Assembly: GCA_023667315.1 (NCBI GenBank)
Contig: JAMPAI010000003.1
Coordinates: 186,001 to 250,000, forward strand
Direction of reading: 5' to 3'
Length of the DNA stretch: 64,000 bases
From: Ruminococcus flavefaciens
Lineage (GTDB): Bacteria; Bacteroidota; Bacteroidia; Bacteroidales; P3
This document shows, one piece after another, positions 41,017-49,388 of the stretch (the stretch's first letter is position 1; each line of letters starts with the position of its first letter). The translations under genes were made by a program, and so were the position numbers. Under the pieces are notes generated by a model that was not told the origin of the DNA, did no database searches, and was given only the letters and a program-made list of their open reading frames with translations.

Positions 41017-42336
41017 CTACTCCCTCACCAGCGTCACATACATCTTCCCTTTCCCTCCGGTGTTCATCGGTAAATAGTATTCCACTTCAAATACCAGCGT
41101 GTCGCGCGTGAGGTACTCCGCCGCCGCGCTGATGCGGAAGTTGTCCACATAGACATCCACCATGCTGTTGCCAGCCGGAATCCTTACCGAAGTCGGTTGC
41201 GTGCTGTTGCCGGTGGCGTTGGACACCATCACACGCGTCTTATACGACCGCTTTAGTTGCGCCACCGCCGTCAGGTTCGAGAACAGGTCGCAGGACTTCG
41301 ATTGCTTCAGGATTTTCATCTCAGGCATTGTAAACAGGCCGTTCTCGGTCGGCGCCGCCGCGTCATAGAGCGGAATCGGCGCGGTATAGATGCCCCGTTT
41401 GTGGTCGTTCGCCTCACATACGTTCTGCTCCGAGGCCGCCACCTTGCCGAGGCTGTCCCAGATCCGCAGGTCTTCGTTTGCCCGGTCAAGGCCTTCCTGA
41501 TCCAAGGCCGCCGTCAGGTTGTCGATGCCCGCCTGCAAGGCCGCATCGCCCTCGATACGCTTCCGTCGCTCCGCCACCAGCGAATCCAACAACCCGGTCA
41601 TCGCCAGGTCGGACTTGTTCTTGAGGTTGGCCAGGCTGTCCCAGATACGCTGGTCTTCCTGCATGCGGCGCAAGGTCTCCATCAGCAGGCTGTCGAGGAT
41701 GCGCAGATCCTCAGCCTTGCGCTCGGCGATCTCCTTGGCCAAGGCCGTCTGCCCCGGCTGGGTCTGGCCGCCCTGTCCCAGCTGGATCATGCGCGACACC
41801 TTGGCCGCCGAATAGTAGATGTGGTTGTCGGGTTCCTGCTCGTCGTCGAACACCTTGCCGTTCAGGGACTGAGCCGAAAGGGCCGTCTCGGCCGAAAAGG
41901 CCGCAAGTGCGGTGGAGGCCGTCCCGGCCTGGGTGGCGTAGAGGGCGTTCGGCACCGCCGTAACCGGCATATCGGCCAGGACGGTTTTCCCGTCCGACAC
42001 CTTCAGGTTGTGGCTCAGGCTCCAGTCGATGTCCTGATACTGCCCGGACTGGACGGTTCCCCCGCCCAGATACACCTGCACCTGCCCCAGGGCGTCGGTC
42101 GTTACCGTATGGCTCTCCTTATAGACGGACGTGCCGTCCTGGAGCAGGTCGAGGGTGAGCGTGACCGTCTCGTCGGCACACACATAGCCGCGGTCGTCTC
42201 GCAGCACGGCCTGGTACTTGACCGGAGGCGCGGTCTTGTCGGTCGATTGCAGGATTCCCCCGCTCGTCGGGGTCGCCATGGCCGCCATGCCGGACAAGCC
42301 CAGGGCGGCGCACAGGATGAGTTTCATGATTTTCAT
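41017..42336 (-). CDS. Exported fibre-like protein, last gene of the surface block
   Basis: 439 residues. Signal peptide MKIMKLILCAALGLSGMAAMA. Residues 35-135 (PVKYQAVLRDDRGYVCADETVTLTL, NLKVSDGKTVLADMPVTAVPNALYA) are like the N-terminal modules of Bacteroidetes tail-fibre-like surface proteins; 190-305 is a charged, repeated helical stretch (ILDSLLMETLRRMQEDQRIWDSL, LRIWDSLGKV) probably a coiled-coil stalk; the rest is a beta domain. No T9SS domain seen. It follows a PorP/SprF gene in the block and is read last in the minus-strand run. Confidence 0.75.
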   Translation of the reverse strand: MKIMKLILCAALGLSGMAAMATPTSGGILQSTDKTAPPVKYQAVLRDDRGYVCADETVTLTLDLLQDGTSVYKESHTVTTDALGQVQVYLGGGTVQSGQYQDIDWSLSHNLKVSDGKTVLADMPVTAVPNALYATQAGTASTALAAFSAETALSAQSLNGKVFDDEQEPDNHIYYSAAKVSRMIQLGQGGQTQPGQTALAKEIAERKAEDLRILDSLLMETLRRMQEDQRIWDSLANLKNKSDLAMTGLLDSLVAERRKRIEGDAALQAGIDNLTAALDQEGLDRANEDLRIWDSLGKVAASEQNVCEANDHKRGIYTAPIPLYDAAAPTENGLFTMPEMKILKQSKSCDLFSNLTAVAQLKRSYKTRVMVSNATGNSTQPTSVRIPAGNSMVDVYVDNFRISAAAEYLTRDTLVFEVEYYLPMNTGGKGKMYVTLVRE

Positions 42337-42394
42337 AAGTTGTGTTGTATTAAATGATCGAATGTCGGTTTGATTTCTTTTTCTTTCAAGGCCG

Positions 42395-43315
42395 TTACCG
42401 CCAGCGGTTTTTCTTGTGCTGCAGGCTTACCCTGAATGTCAGGTGATGGGCGGCCACGCCCGCCATGGCGCCGGCAAGGCGGAAGGGTACGAGGAACCGG
42501 TAGCCCAGGTGGCAGCACTTGCCGAGGTCGAAGCCGGCTCCCAGGCCGGCCGCCTGCACGTCCTTGGTGGCGCGGTAGAGGACGTTCGCGTGGAAGAAGC
42601 TGTAGCGGGCGTTCAGCCCCACCGTGGCGGTATGGCCGGTACGGTCGTAGGAATAGTAGGTGTAGTTGACGTAGGGAGTGAGTTCGGCCATGCGCCTGTA
42701 GGTGTCGTTGGTGTAGGCTCCGGCCTGCCGTGTCAGGAAGAATGTTCCGCCCACCGAGTAATCCGCCTCCGGCAGGACGGCCGAGCCGTTGACGGCCAGG
42801 CCGAGCCGTATTTCGGTTCCTGTATAGGTGAACCCGAAACTGGCCGTAGGTGTATGAAAATACCGCGTGTCGGGCACGTTGTTGTAGTCCGGGTGTTCGG
42901 TAACCACGTCGTGGAAGGCGTAGTGCCGGTATCCGAAATCGTAGTTCAGGTCTGCGTACAGTGCCCAACCCCGTTCCACCGGCACGGTGGCGGCCACGCC
43001 GAAGGCTCCGTGCACGTCGTAGCGGAATCCGCTGTGGCGGCTATATACGTCGCCGTGGAAGGTGATCGAGGAACGGTCGTTGTGCAGTGTGGCGGGCGTG
43101 CCGGCCAGGGACAGGTGGTAGGCCTGCGGATGCCCCTTGACGGCGAGGTACTGTTGCGCGGTGTAGAGTTCGGCCGAGAACCGGGCGGGGTTTATCGCGT
43201 GGAACAGGGGCGAGAAGTCCGCCAGACGGCCGGCGGGCAGCTCCGGCAGCACGTAGTCCTGTGCGGACACCGCCAGCGGCAGCAGGAAAGAGATAAGGAG
43301 GAATAGTCTTTTCAT
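42395..43315 (-). CDS. PorP/SprF family outer membrane protein (pair 1)
   Basis: 306 residues with signal peptide (MKRLFLLISFLLPLAVSAQ). PorP/SprF hallmarks: FHAINPARFSAELY near the start, alternating beta strands (YHLSLAGTPATLHND, RGWALYADLNYDFGYRHYAF) and YSFFHANVLYRATKDVQAAGLG toward the C-terminal barrel. SprF helps the T9SS deliver and anchor SprB-type substrates. It lies directly downstream of a gliding-type substrate gene (43322), a classic pair. Confidence 0.85.
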   Translation of the reverse strand: MKRLFLLISFLLPLAVSAQDYVLPELPAGRLADFSPLFHAINPARFSAELYTAQQYLAVKGHPQAYHLSLAGTPATLHNDRSSITFHGDVYSRHSGFRYDVHGAFGVAATVPVERGWALYADLNYDFGYRHYAFHDVVTEHPDYNNVPDTRYFHTPTASFGFTYTGTEIRLGLAVNGSAVLPEADYSVGGTFFLTRQAGAYTNDTYRRMAELTPYVNYTYYSYDRTGHTATVGLNARYSFFHANVLYRATKDVQAAGLGAGFDLGKCCHLGYRFLVPFRLAGAMAGVAAHHLTFRVSLQHKKNRWR

Positions 43316-43321
43316 GGCGGT

Positions 43322-44014
43322 CTATTTATGGTGTATCACTTCTACGAAGCCGTCGTATTGACTTGTCTTGCTGCCCTGATGGAGGCGCAGGTGGTAGTAA
43401 TAGGTGCCTGGTTTCCGTCCCGCGAAGTCGAAGTCGTTGCGATAGTCCCTGTTTTTATAGATGGCCTTGCCGGAGGGATCGAAGAGTTCCAGTACCGCAC
43501 GGTCGAAGCTGTCGAGGTTCAGGATGCGGAAGCGCGACAGATCGCGGTGATCCACGACCACCAGGTTCACGATAAGAGCGGTGGCGGACGGCGGTAACGG
43601 CGGCTTGGGCAGCGTGGTGTCGGGCGGCAGAGGATCGTCCGGAAGGGTGTCCGTGACGAAGCGAACGAAGAGCGAATCGATACGCAGGCCGTTGTGATAG
43701 GGTTCGCGCACGCGATAGCGGTACCAGCCCGTGGCAGTGGCCACCGCCGTATCGAACATAAAGGGCGCGTAGGGGCTATTGCGCTCGTGGGGGTCGAACA
43801 CGAAGGTATCGGTGTCCTCAATCTCCACCGAATCCACGATGGGCGGATTCACCCACAGATTCGGCTGCTGGAAGCCGCCCGTCAAGGCAGCCTCTCTTCC
43901 GGACACCGGTGCACTCAACACAGGGAAATCACCGACAGACTGCCAAAAACCGTTCTGTGCGAAATGGATGCCGCAAACATTCAAAAAACAGAAAAAAAGG
44001 ATACTTTTTTTCAT
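43322..44014 (-). CDS. T9SS type B-like substrate (pair 1)
   Basis: 230 residues, signal peptide MKKSILFFCFLNVCGIHFAQ. Pro/Thr-rich middle. The C-terminal 80 residues (FRILNLDSFDRAVLELFDPSG, YKNRDYRNDFDFAGRKPGTYYYHLRL) follow the gliding-motility C-terminal (type B) pattern: hydrophobic strand, YxNDF, xxTYYYxL. Such domains are delivered by T9SS together with PorP/SprF partners. Six bases separate it from the PorP/SprF gene at 42395. Confidence 0.82.
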   Translation of the reverse strand: MKKSILFFCFLNVCGIHFAQNGFWQSVGDFPVLSAPVSGREAALTGGFQQPNLWVNPPIVDSVEIEDTDTFVFDPHERNSPYAPFMFDTAVATATGWYRYRVREPYHNGLRIDSLFVRFVTDTLPDDPLPPDTTLPKPPLPPSATALIVNLVVVDHRDLSRFRILNLDSFDRAVLELFDPSGKAIYKNRDYRNDFDFAGRKPGTYYYHLRLHQGSKTSQYDGFVEVIHHK

Positions 44015-44018
44015 AGAA

Positions 44019-45287
44019 TTAAAGGTTGTTTACTTTGGTTTTATCGGTTGCTGTCATCAGAAATCCGAGTTCACTTACATATACGGTGCCTCCCGAGAGG
44101 GTAATGATACCTACGGCATAACCATTTACGCTGGAGTAAAATAAAAAATCACCGGTAGCCACTCCCATATTCAAAAGAGATACATTGGCGGAGGGTGAAA
44201 ACCTGTATCCTGAAGTGGTGTATTGGAAAGGCATATAGTTACACCACCATGCCCGGTTGGCCAGTCGGGGAAAGATATCGGTTAAGTTGTTCTGGACGTA
44301 GGCTGTAGTGGCAATTTGGGTGGAATTCGTATATGTGGCGGGTGTGGGTGCAGTGGGTGTACCGCTCAGGGCCACCGAGCTCTTGATGGTCGGATTCGGG
44401 TAAGTACCCGTCAGATCGCCCCCGGCCGTGCCGGTCGGCGTGCGGCTGTCGCTCAGGCGGCTGTCGCTCGTGGTGACGTAACTGGATAAATTATTTTTTA
44501 CGTAGGCTGTGGTCGCGATGCGGGTGCTGTTGGTAGAGGTGGCGGGTGTGGGTGCGGTAGGTGTGCCGCTCAGGGCCACCGAGCTCTTGATGGTCGGATT
44601 CGGGTAAGTACCCGTCAGATCGCCCCCGGCCGTGCCGGTCGGCGTGCGGCTGTCGCTCAGGCGGCTGTCGTCCGTTGATACATAGCCGGCAAGGTTGCTC
44701 TTTACGTATGCCGTAGTGGCCACTTTCGTGGAATTGTCCGTTGATGCGGGTGTCGGTGCGGTTACCGAAGTGGTGGGGTTCAGGTAGATATCGTCGGCAT
44801 GAAGGTATAGTTTATGGCTGTTCTTGACATTGCCCAACGAATAACCGCGCAGATAGATATTGCTGCTGTCGCAGAAATACAGGATTTTATTTTGAAATCC
44901 CGCCGCTTGGTTTCCTATGCGCAGGTTGTTCTGCACGGTGGGACTTCCTTGCAGAGCCACAGAGTTCTTGATGGTCGGATTCGGATAGGTTCCCGTAAGG
45001 TCGCCCCCGGCGCTGCCCCTCGGCGTTCTGCTGTCGCTCAGTCTGCTGTCGTCCGTAGGCACGTAGTTCTCGATGACGTAGGTCTTGGTCGCCATCAGGC
45101 GCAGGCTGTCGCGCAGCAGGGCGATGGTGTCGTTCAGCCGTGCCGCCAGTAGGCTGTCCTGCACGAAACGGGTTCTTTCTTCCTGGGCAAGGCGTGTCTG
45201 CCCCTCCGGCTGTTGCGCCCGCAGGCCTCCCAATAAGGCCACAGCCATACCGGCAATGCTTATGATTCTGTTTCTCATGAAGGTCAT
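44019..45287 (-). CDS. Tail-fibre-like repeat protein
   Basis: 422 residues; signal peptide follows MRNRIISIAGMAVALLGG (the ATG at 45278 is the alternative start). Three copies of a phage-tail-fibre repeat whose core is SRLSDSRTP + GGDLTGTYPNPTIK, each followed by TAPTPA..NST..ATTAYVKNNL. The C-terminal 90 residues (NRAWWCNYMPFQYTTSGYRF) form a putative binding domain. These motifs are familiar from phage and prophage fibres. Repeats two and three share 105 identical bases (see 44362-44670), so copy number may vary. Confidence 0.8.
   Translation of the reverse strand: MTFMRNRIISIAGMAVALLGGLRAQQPEGQTRLAQEERTRFVQDSLLAARLNDTIALLRDSLRLMATKTYVIENYVPTDDSRLSDSRTPRGSAGGDLTGTYPNPTIKNSVALQGSPTVQNNLRIGNQAAGFQNKILYFCDSSNIYLRGYSLGNVKNSHKLYLHADDIYLNPTTSVTAPTPASTDNSTKVATTAYVKSNLAGYVSTDDSRLSDSRTPTGTAGGDLTGTYPNPTIKSSVALSGTPTAPTPATSTNSTRIATTAYVKNNLSSYVTTSDSRLSDSRTPTGTAGGDLTGTYPNPTIKSSVALSGTPTAPTPATYTNSTQIATTAYVQNNLTDIFPRLANRAWWCNYMPFQYTTSGYRFSPSANVSLLNMGVATGDFLFYSSVNGYAVGIITLSGGTVYVSELGFLMTATDKTKVNNL
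44362..44670 (-). repeat. Two 105-base identical blocks, 204 bases apart
   Basis: 44362-44466 is identical to 44566-44670; offset 204 bases (68 codons). They encode the VALSGTP and GGDLTGTYPNPTIK repeats of the fibre gene. Recombination between them would add or remove 68 residues in frame. Confidence 0.88.
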
Positions 45288-45300
45288 GGTATTTGATGTT

Positions 45301-46209
45301 TTAATAGTCTATGTAATCGCGTTCGCGGCGGTCGGAACGCTTGAAGAGGATCGACATACGCACCTGGTGCGAGAGGAACTGCGCCCCGGCACGCCTGATG
45401 CGGAAGGCCGTGAAGCCGCATTGGTAACCGAGCGTTACCGCCTCCCGGATATGGATGGAAGCGCCCCCGTGCAGGCGGTTGCGGCTGTCGTAGTCCACAT
45501 CGATGCCCATGAAACGGAAGAACACGCCCGACACGCGCAGGTGGCCGTACAGCCCTTTGTCTGCCCCGGCGGCGGTGTAGGAACCGTAGCCGCACACCGC
45601 GAAGGCAGCCTTGCGTGCGGGATCGGTGTGCCAGCCGGCGCCCACCGCCACGGGCGTTTCGAAAAACCGTTGCGCCAGGCGGGGTGAGAACACCGACACC
45701 GAGAAACGGTCGTTGTGCAGGGCCACGCCTACCGACCCCACGAACCGCCAGGCGTTCGGCGCCAGGGAGTTCACGTAAGGGTCGCTGCCGTTCTCCAGCA
45801 GGCGTGCCATATCGATATGGTCGTACTCCATGCCGGCACCTACGGCGGTGGTCAGGTAGAGGTTGCCGCTCCGCCCGCCACCCACCGTGAAGCGGATGCC
45901 GTAGCGCAGCTGGGCGGCGAAGTTGTTCTCGATATTGAAGTAGGTGTTGCCGGCACGCAGTCCGGCGAACATATACCGCCCGCCCGCCTTCACGGGCACG
46001 GTGATGTCGAGACAGGCATCCTTGCGGCTCCGCTCGAAGTCCATGTTATACAGTTCCGTTCCTACATCCACATTCACATGTAGACGTTCCCCCATCGCGG
46101 CGGGGTTCAGGTGCCGCAGCTCCGCGTCGCTCTGTGCCGCCGCCGGGCAGAGGCAACCGCACAGCAGCCACAGCAGCAGCCGTTCTTTCTTCTTCCAGGT
46201 CTTTTTCAT
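45301..46209 (-). CDS. PorP/SprF family outer membrane protein (pair 2)
   Basis: 302 residues with signal peptide ending PAAAQS. Motifs: LRHLNPAAMGERLHVNVDVG, YMFAGLRAGNTYFNIENNFAAQL, PRLAQRFFETPVAVGAG and a C-terminal barrel (MGIDVDYDSRNRLHGGASIH). Diverged from pair 1 (42395) but same family. Two bases after the stop of the type B substrate gene at 46212. Outer membrane beta barrel expected. Confidence 0.85.
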   Translation of the reverse strand: MKKTWKKKERLLLWLLCGCLCPAAAQSDAELRHLNPAAMGERLHVNVDVGTELYNMDFERSRKDACLDITVPVKAGGRYMFAGLRAGNTYFNIENNFAAQLRYGIRFTVGGGRSGNLYLTTAVGAGMEYDHIDMARLLENGSDPYVNSLAPNAWRFVGSVGVALHNDRFSVSVFSPRLAQRFFETPVAVGAGWHTDPARKAAFAVCGYGSYTAAGADKGLYGHLRVSGVFFRFMGIDVDYDSRNRLHGGASIHIREAVTLGYQCGFTAFRIRRAGAQFLSHQVRMSILFKRSDRRERDYIDY

Positions 46210-46211
46210 AT

Positions 46212-47177
46212 CTATCGCAAAATGGTGAGCGTGGCACGCTTAAAGGGCTTGCCGTTCTTGTCTTTGTAAAACAGGTAGTAGTAGGTGCCGGCTTCCAGAC
46301 CCGTCCCGTCGAAGTCGTTCAGGTAGGGCGTGCGGTCATAGACCACCGCGCCGTGTTGGTCCAGCACCACCAGGCGGCAGTCGGGATAGTTCTTGGCTGT
46401 CGGGATCTCGAATCGGTCGTTGATGCCGTCGCCGTTGGGCGTGATGGCCGCCGGAAAGTAGATCGACGGTTCCTCGAATGCCGTGACGGCCGCCACCAGA
46501 GGCAGGGCGGTGGCGGAGAGGTGGCCGTTCTCGAAAACACTCTCCTCGGCGGGACGGAAGTTCTCGTCCTTATAGGTGCTGTAGTAGAGGTAGGGGCGTT
46601 CGATGTCGCCCCGGCGGCTGTCGGGCAGGGGAAGGCTTGCCGCCCGCAGGGCCACGGGATCTTCCAGGAGCAGCACCCGGTCGATGGAGGGCTTGCCCTG
46701 GCGGTAGGCGGGGCGGAAGGAGAGCGACAGCCGCTGGTTCTGCGTTTCGTTCGCGTGGAGAAAGAAGCCGAGGCCGGTCTCCACGCTCAGGGCGGGCGAG
46801 AGGGCCACCGTCTTGTGCAGCAGGTTGCCGTTGCTGGAGGTGAGTTCGCCGCCGTTCTCCGTCAGGTTGCCGGTAAGCGTGGCATCCGTGCGCAGGTCGG
46901 ACACTCCTTCCATGCAGAAGAGGTTGTCCGCGTGGTCTATGTATAGGTCGTTGCCGCCGTACAGGCGCAGGTTGCCCGCATCGGAGGCGGACAGGATGGT
47001 TTGTGTCAGGTCGAGGTACGACAGGGGCGACACGCGCAGGCTGTCGGTCTCCGCCTCGCAGGAAAAGAGGCAGAGCGCCGCGTTCTCGCCTACCGATACG
47101 GGTAGGTTGACCGAGAATTGGGCGCGGGCGGTCGCCGTCAATACGGCGAGCAGGAGGGGGAGGATGCGTTTTTTCAT
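46212..47177 (-). CDS. T9SS type B substrate (pair 2), gliding CTD
   Basis: 321 residues from ATG 47177 (MKKRILPLLLAVLTATARA); the longer frame upstream lacks a signal peptide. The C-terminal 90 residues hold the strong gliding-motility signature IYFPAAITPNGDGINDRFEIP, then LVVLDQHGAVVYDRTPYLNDF and GTYYYLFYKDKNGKPFKRATL. The N-terminal part is beta-rich with no known domain. The substrate would be exported by T9SS and held by the PorP/SprF encoded immediately downstream. Confidence 0.9.
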   Translation of the reverse strand: MKKRILPLLLAVLTATARAQFSVNLPVSVGENAALCLFSCEAETDSLRVSPLSYLDLTQTILSASDAGNLRLYGGNDLYIDHADNLFCMEGVSDLRTDATLTGNLTENGGELTSSNGNLLHKTVALSPALSVETGLGFFLHANETQNQRLSLSFRPAYRQGKPSIDRVLLLEDPVALRAASLPLPDSRRGDIERPYLYYSTYKDENFRPAEESVFENGHLSATALPLVAAVTAFEEPSIYFPAAITPNGDGINDRFEIPTAKNYPDCRLVVLDQHGAVVYDRTPYLNDFDGTGLEAGTYYYLFYKDKNGKPFKRATLTILR

Positions 47178-47178
47178 A

Positions 47179-49380
47179 TTAGTAGCCGCAGTAGGTTTTA
47201 GACTTGATGATGAAATAGACCGCTTTGTAAGGCGGACGGTTCTCGTGGGGCTGGCTGCCGCCGACAGCTTCGAGGTAGTTCTCAGTATAACGATTTGCAT
47301 TCAAAGCAGAAGTGTATTCAGCTTGGTCGCGAACGGGACCATAACAACGGAGGTCTGATCCCGCATCGCCCTTATGCTCCGACCAATAGGCTTTATGTCG
47401 ATGGCTGGGCATTTCATCGATTGTCAAGGTTACGCTGGCCTTACCGCCTGTGATTCCTGGTGCATATTTACTTAGTTCGGCGTTGCCGTTGTCGATGCCG
47501 CTGTTCACAGCCACGGGAAAGCGGCTCTCCAGTTCCTTGAAATAGCACCAGCCGGCGGTCTTCATCTCGTCGCTCAAGGCCTTGCTCGAAATCAGCACCG
47601 TCCCTTCCGGGTAGGCGGAGGTGGCCGCGGCCTGATAGGCCTGGTCCATCGCCTTGAGGTTGCCTATGGTCGGGATGCGGTTCGAGGTGCCTGGCGTGGC
47701 GGGCATCGCCGGGGTCTTTGAAGACAGTTGCAAGCCGGCAGGAAAGGCCGCCGAGCCCTTGAGGCGCAGGGTCGGCTCTTCCCAGTTGCCTACCACGTCG
47801 TTGGGCGAACGGTCTTCGGCGTAGTTGCCGGTGCCTTTATAGAAGTTGTAGATGTCGGCATAGGTTTCCTTCTGTATGCGCGATATATGTACCGACTGCG
47901 CGTCTTCCTGCAGGTCGGCCAAGGTTACCGGGCGGTTCTTGAGGTCGGCGTAGGCGCCGCTGTAGGCCACCGCCGCGAAGTCGGGATGGCCGGGCACGTC
48001 GTTCAGCGAACAGGTTAGCCACAGTTTCGGCCAGGAGGTGGGGGCGTTCTTCAAGTCCGACAGGCGGTTGTTCTCGATAAAGGTGCGCTGGAAATCGGGC
48101 TTGTCCTGCAGGTCGTTGTAATCGCCGGTATAGATTACCTCCGCATAGTCGGGGCGGTTACGCAGCAGGGAGAAATCGTTCTTACGGGCGGCGGCGCACA
48201 GCGTGTCTTCCAGATAGGCCGCCGCGGTGTTCCAGTTAAGCTTGTCGTTCTCGCTCACCAACTGATAATATCCGCTGGCCACGTTGATGGAGTTCGCGTA
48301 GTCCGACAGGCTCGACTTGATGCCGGTGGAGGCGTAATTGCTGTATTTCTCCATTTCCGCCTGGGTCAGTGTTTGGTGTTCGGGGTCAGTCTTCAAGTCC
48401 TTTAATGCGGTAATGATGTCGGGTTTGTTGCGCAGGTCGTTGTAACTGCCGGAAAAATGCCCCATGGCGGCGGCGCGGTCCCAGCGTGCGATGTCGGCAT
48501 CGGTAACCAGCAGGGCGGTGTAAATCTGCTTTAGATCCGCCAGACGCGCCGGGATGGGCGTGGCGGCATGCGTGTCCCAGGCCTGCCGTTCGGCCAGGGT
48601 GGTGTACAGGTAGTAGTCGTCGGTGTTGAAGTCGCCCACCTTGCTTGGAATGTCGGTGTTGGCATGGGCGGTGTAGCGGGCGGCCTGCGTGGCGGTGAGC
48701 AGGCGGTGGGCACTGTCCTGCTCCAGTTCGCGCAGGGCGGAAGGCAGGTAGCGTTCCGTCATGGCGTTCCAACGCTGTTTGTCGGCATCGGACACGGTAC
48801 GGTAGAACTCGTCCTGCTCCGTCTCCGCCAGGGAGGTCGGCAGCAGGGGCTTCTCCTCCAGGTCTTCGTATCGCCCCGTCACGGCAACCGTCTTAAGCCC
48901 CTGCAGGGCCTGCGGCAGTTCGGGCAGGTTCTCTAAGTCGTAATAGTTGCCCGTATAGGCCACCTTGGCGAACGATACCGCCTCGCCGCCCGTATTGTTG
49001 CCGGGCAGGGTGGGACGGTTGTCCAAATCGTTGTAGTCGCCTGTAACGGCTACCGTGGCGAAGCGCAGCTGCTGGCCGGTGTCCGAAAGGATAAGGCCCG
49101 GGTTCAGGTATTGCCAGCGGCTGCCGTCAAAGCAGTAGAGGCCGGGTATGGAATCGGTCTGGTAGATAAGCAGGCCGGCGGCCACGGCATCCGTTTTCAG
49201 CAGGTTCTTCTGCCGGGCGGTAAGGCGGGGCAGCAGGATGCCTTTCTTGGCGGAACGGATATCCACGGCGGTGGTGGCCGGCGGCGTGATATGTGCCGTG
49301 CCGTCGGCATTGAAGCCGACTTGCTGGGAAAAACCGGCAAACGGCAGGATGAGGGCGAGAAGGAGGGGTATTCTTTTCAT
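47179..49380 (-). CDS. Large tail-fibre/collar-like surface protein 1
   Basis: 733 residues, signal peptide MKRIPLLLALILPFAGFSQQ. N-terminal module: VGFNADGTAHITPPATTAV, KKGILLPRLTARQKNLL, GLLIYQTDSIPGLYCFDGSRW (the KGxLxPRxT pattern of Bacteroidetes fibre proteins). Then many VAVTGDYNDLDNRP-type repeats alternating with about 30-residue LRELEQDSAHRLLTATQAARY-type helical units. C-terminal phage collar domain (AGWCYFKELESRFPVAVNSG, DEMPSHRHKAY, ENRPPYKAVYFIIKSK). No T9SS domain. It adjoins two paralogues in the same direction; presumably a trimeric fibre. Confidence 0.85.
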   Translation of the reverse strand: MKRIPLLLALILPFAGFSQQVGFNADGTAHITPPATTAVDIRSAKKGILLPRLTARQKNLLKTDAVAAGLLIYQTDSIPGLYCFDGSRWQYLNPGLILSDTGQQLRFATVAVTGDYNDLDNRPTLPGNNTGGEAVSFAKVAYTGNYYDLENLPELPQALQGLKTVAVTGRYEDLEEKPLLPTSLAETEQDEFYRTVSDADKQRWNAMTERYLPSALRELEQDSAHRLLTATQAARYTAHANTDIPSKVGDFNTDDYYLYTTLAERQAWDTHAATPIPARLADLKQIYTALLVTDADIARWDRAAAMGHFSGSYNDLRNKPDIITALKDLKTDPEHQTLTQAEMEKYSNYASTGIKSSLSDYANSINVASGYYQLVSENDKLNWNTAAAYLEDTLCAAARKNDFSLLRNRPDYAEVIYTGDYNDLQDKPDFQRTFIENNRLSDLKNAPTSWPKLWLTCSLNDVPGHPDFAAVAYSGAYADLKNRPVTLADLQEDAQSVHISRIQKETYADIYNFYKGTGNYAEDRSPNDVVGNWEEPTLRLKGSAAFPAGLQLSSKTPAMPATPGTSNRIPTIGNLKAMDQAYQAAATSAYPEGTVLISSKALSDEMKTAGWCYFKELESRFPVAVNSGIDNGNAELSKYAPGITGGKASVTLTIDEMPSHRHKAYWSEHKGDAGSDLRCYGPVRDQAEYTSALNANRYTENYLEAVGGSQPHENRPPYKAVYFIIKSKTYCGY

Positions 49381-49388
49381 GGCGTTGG

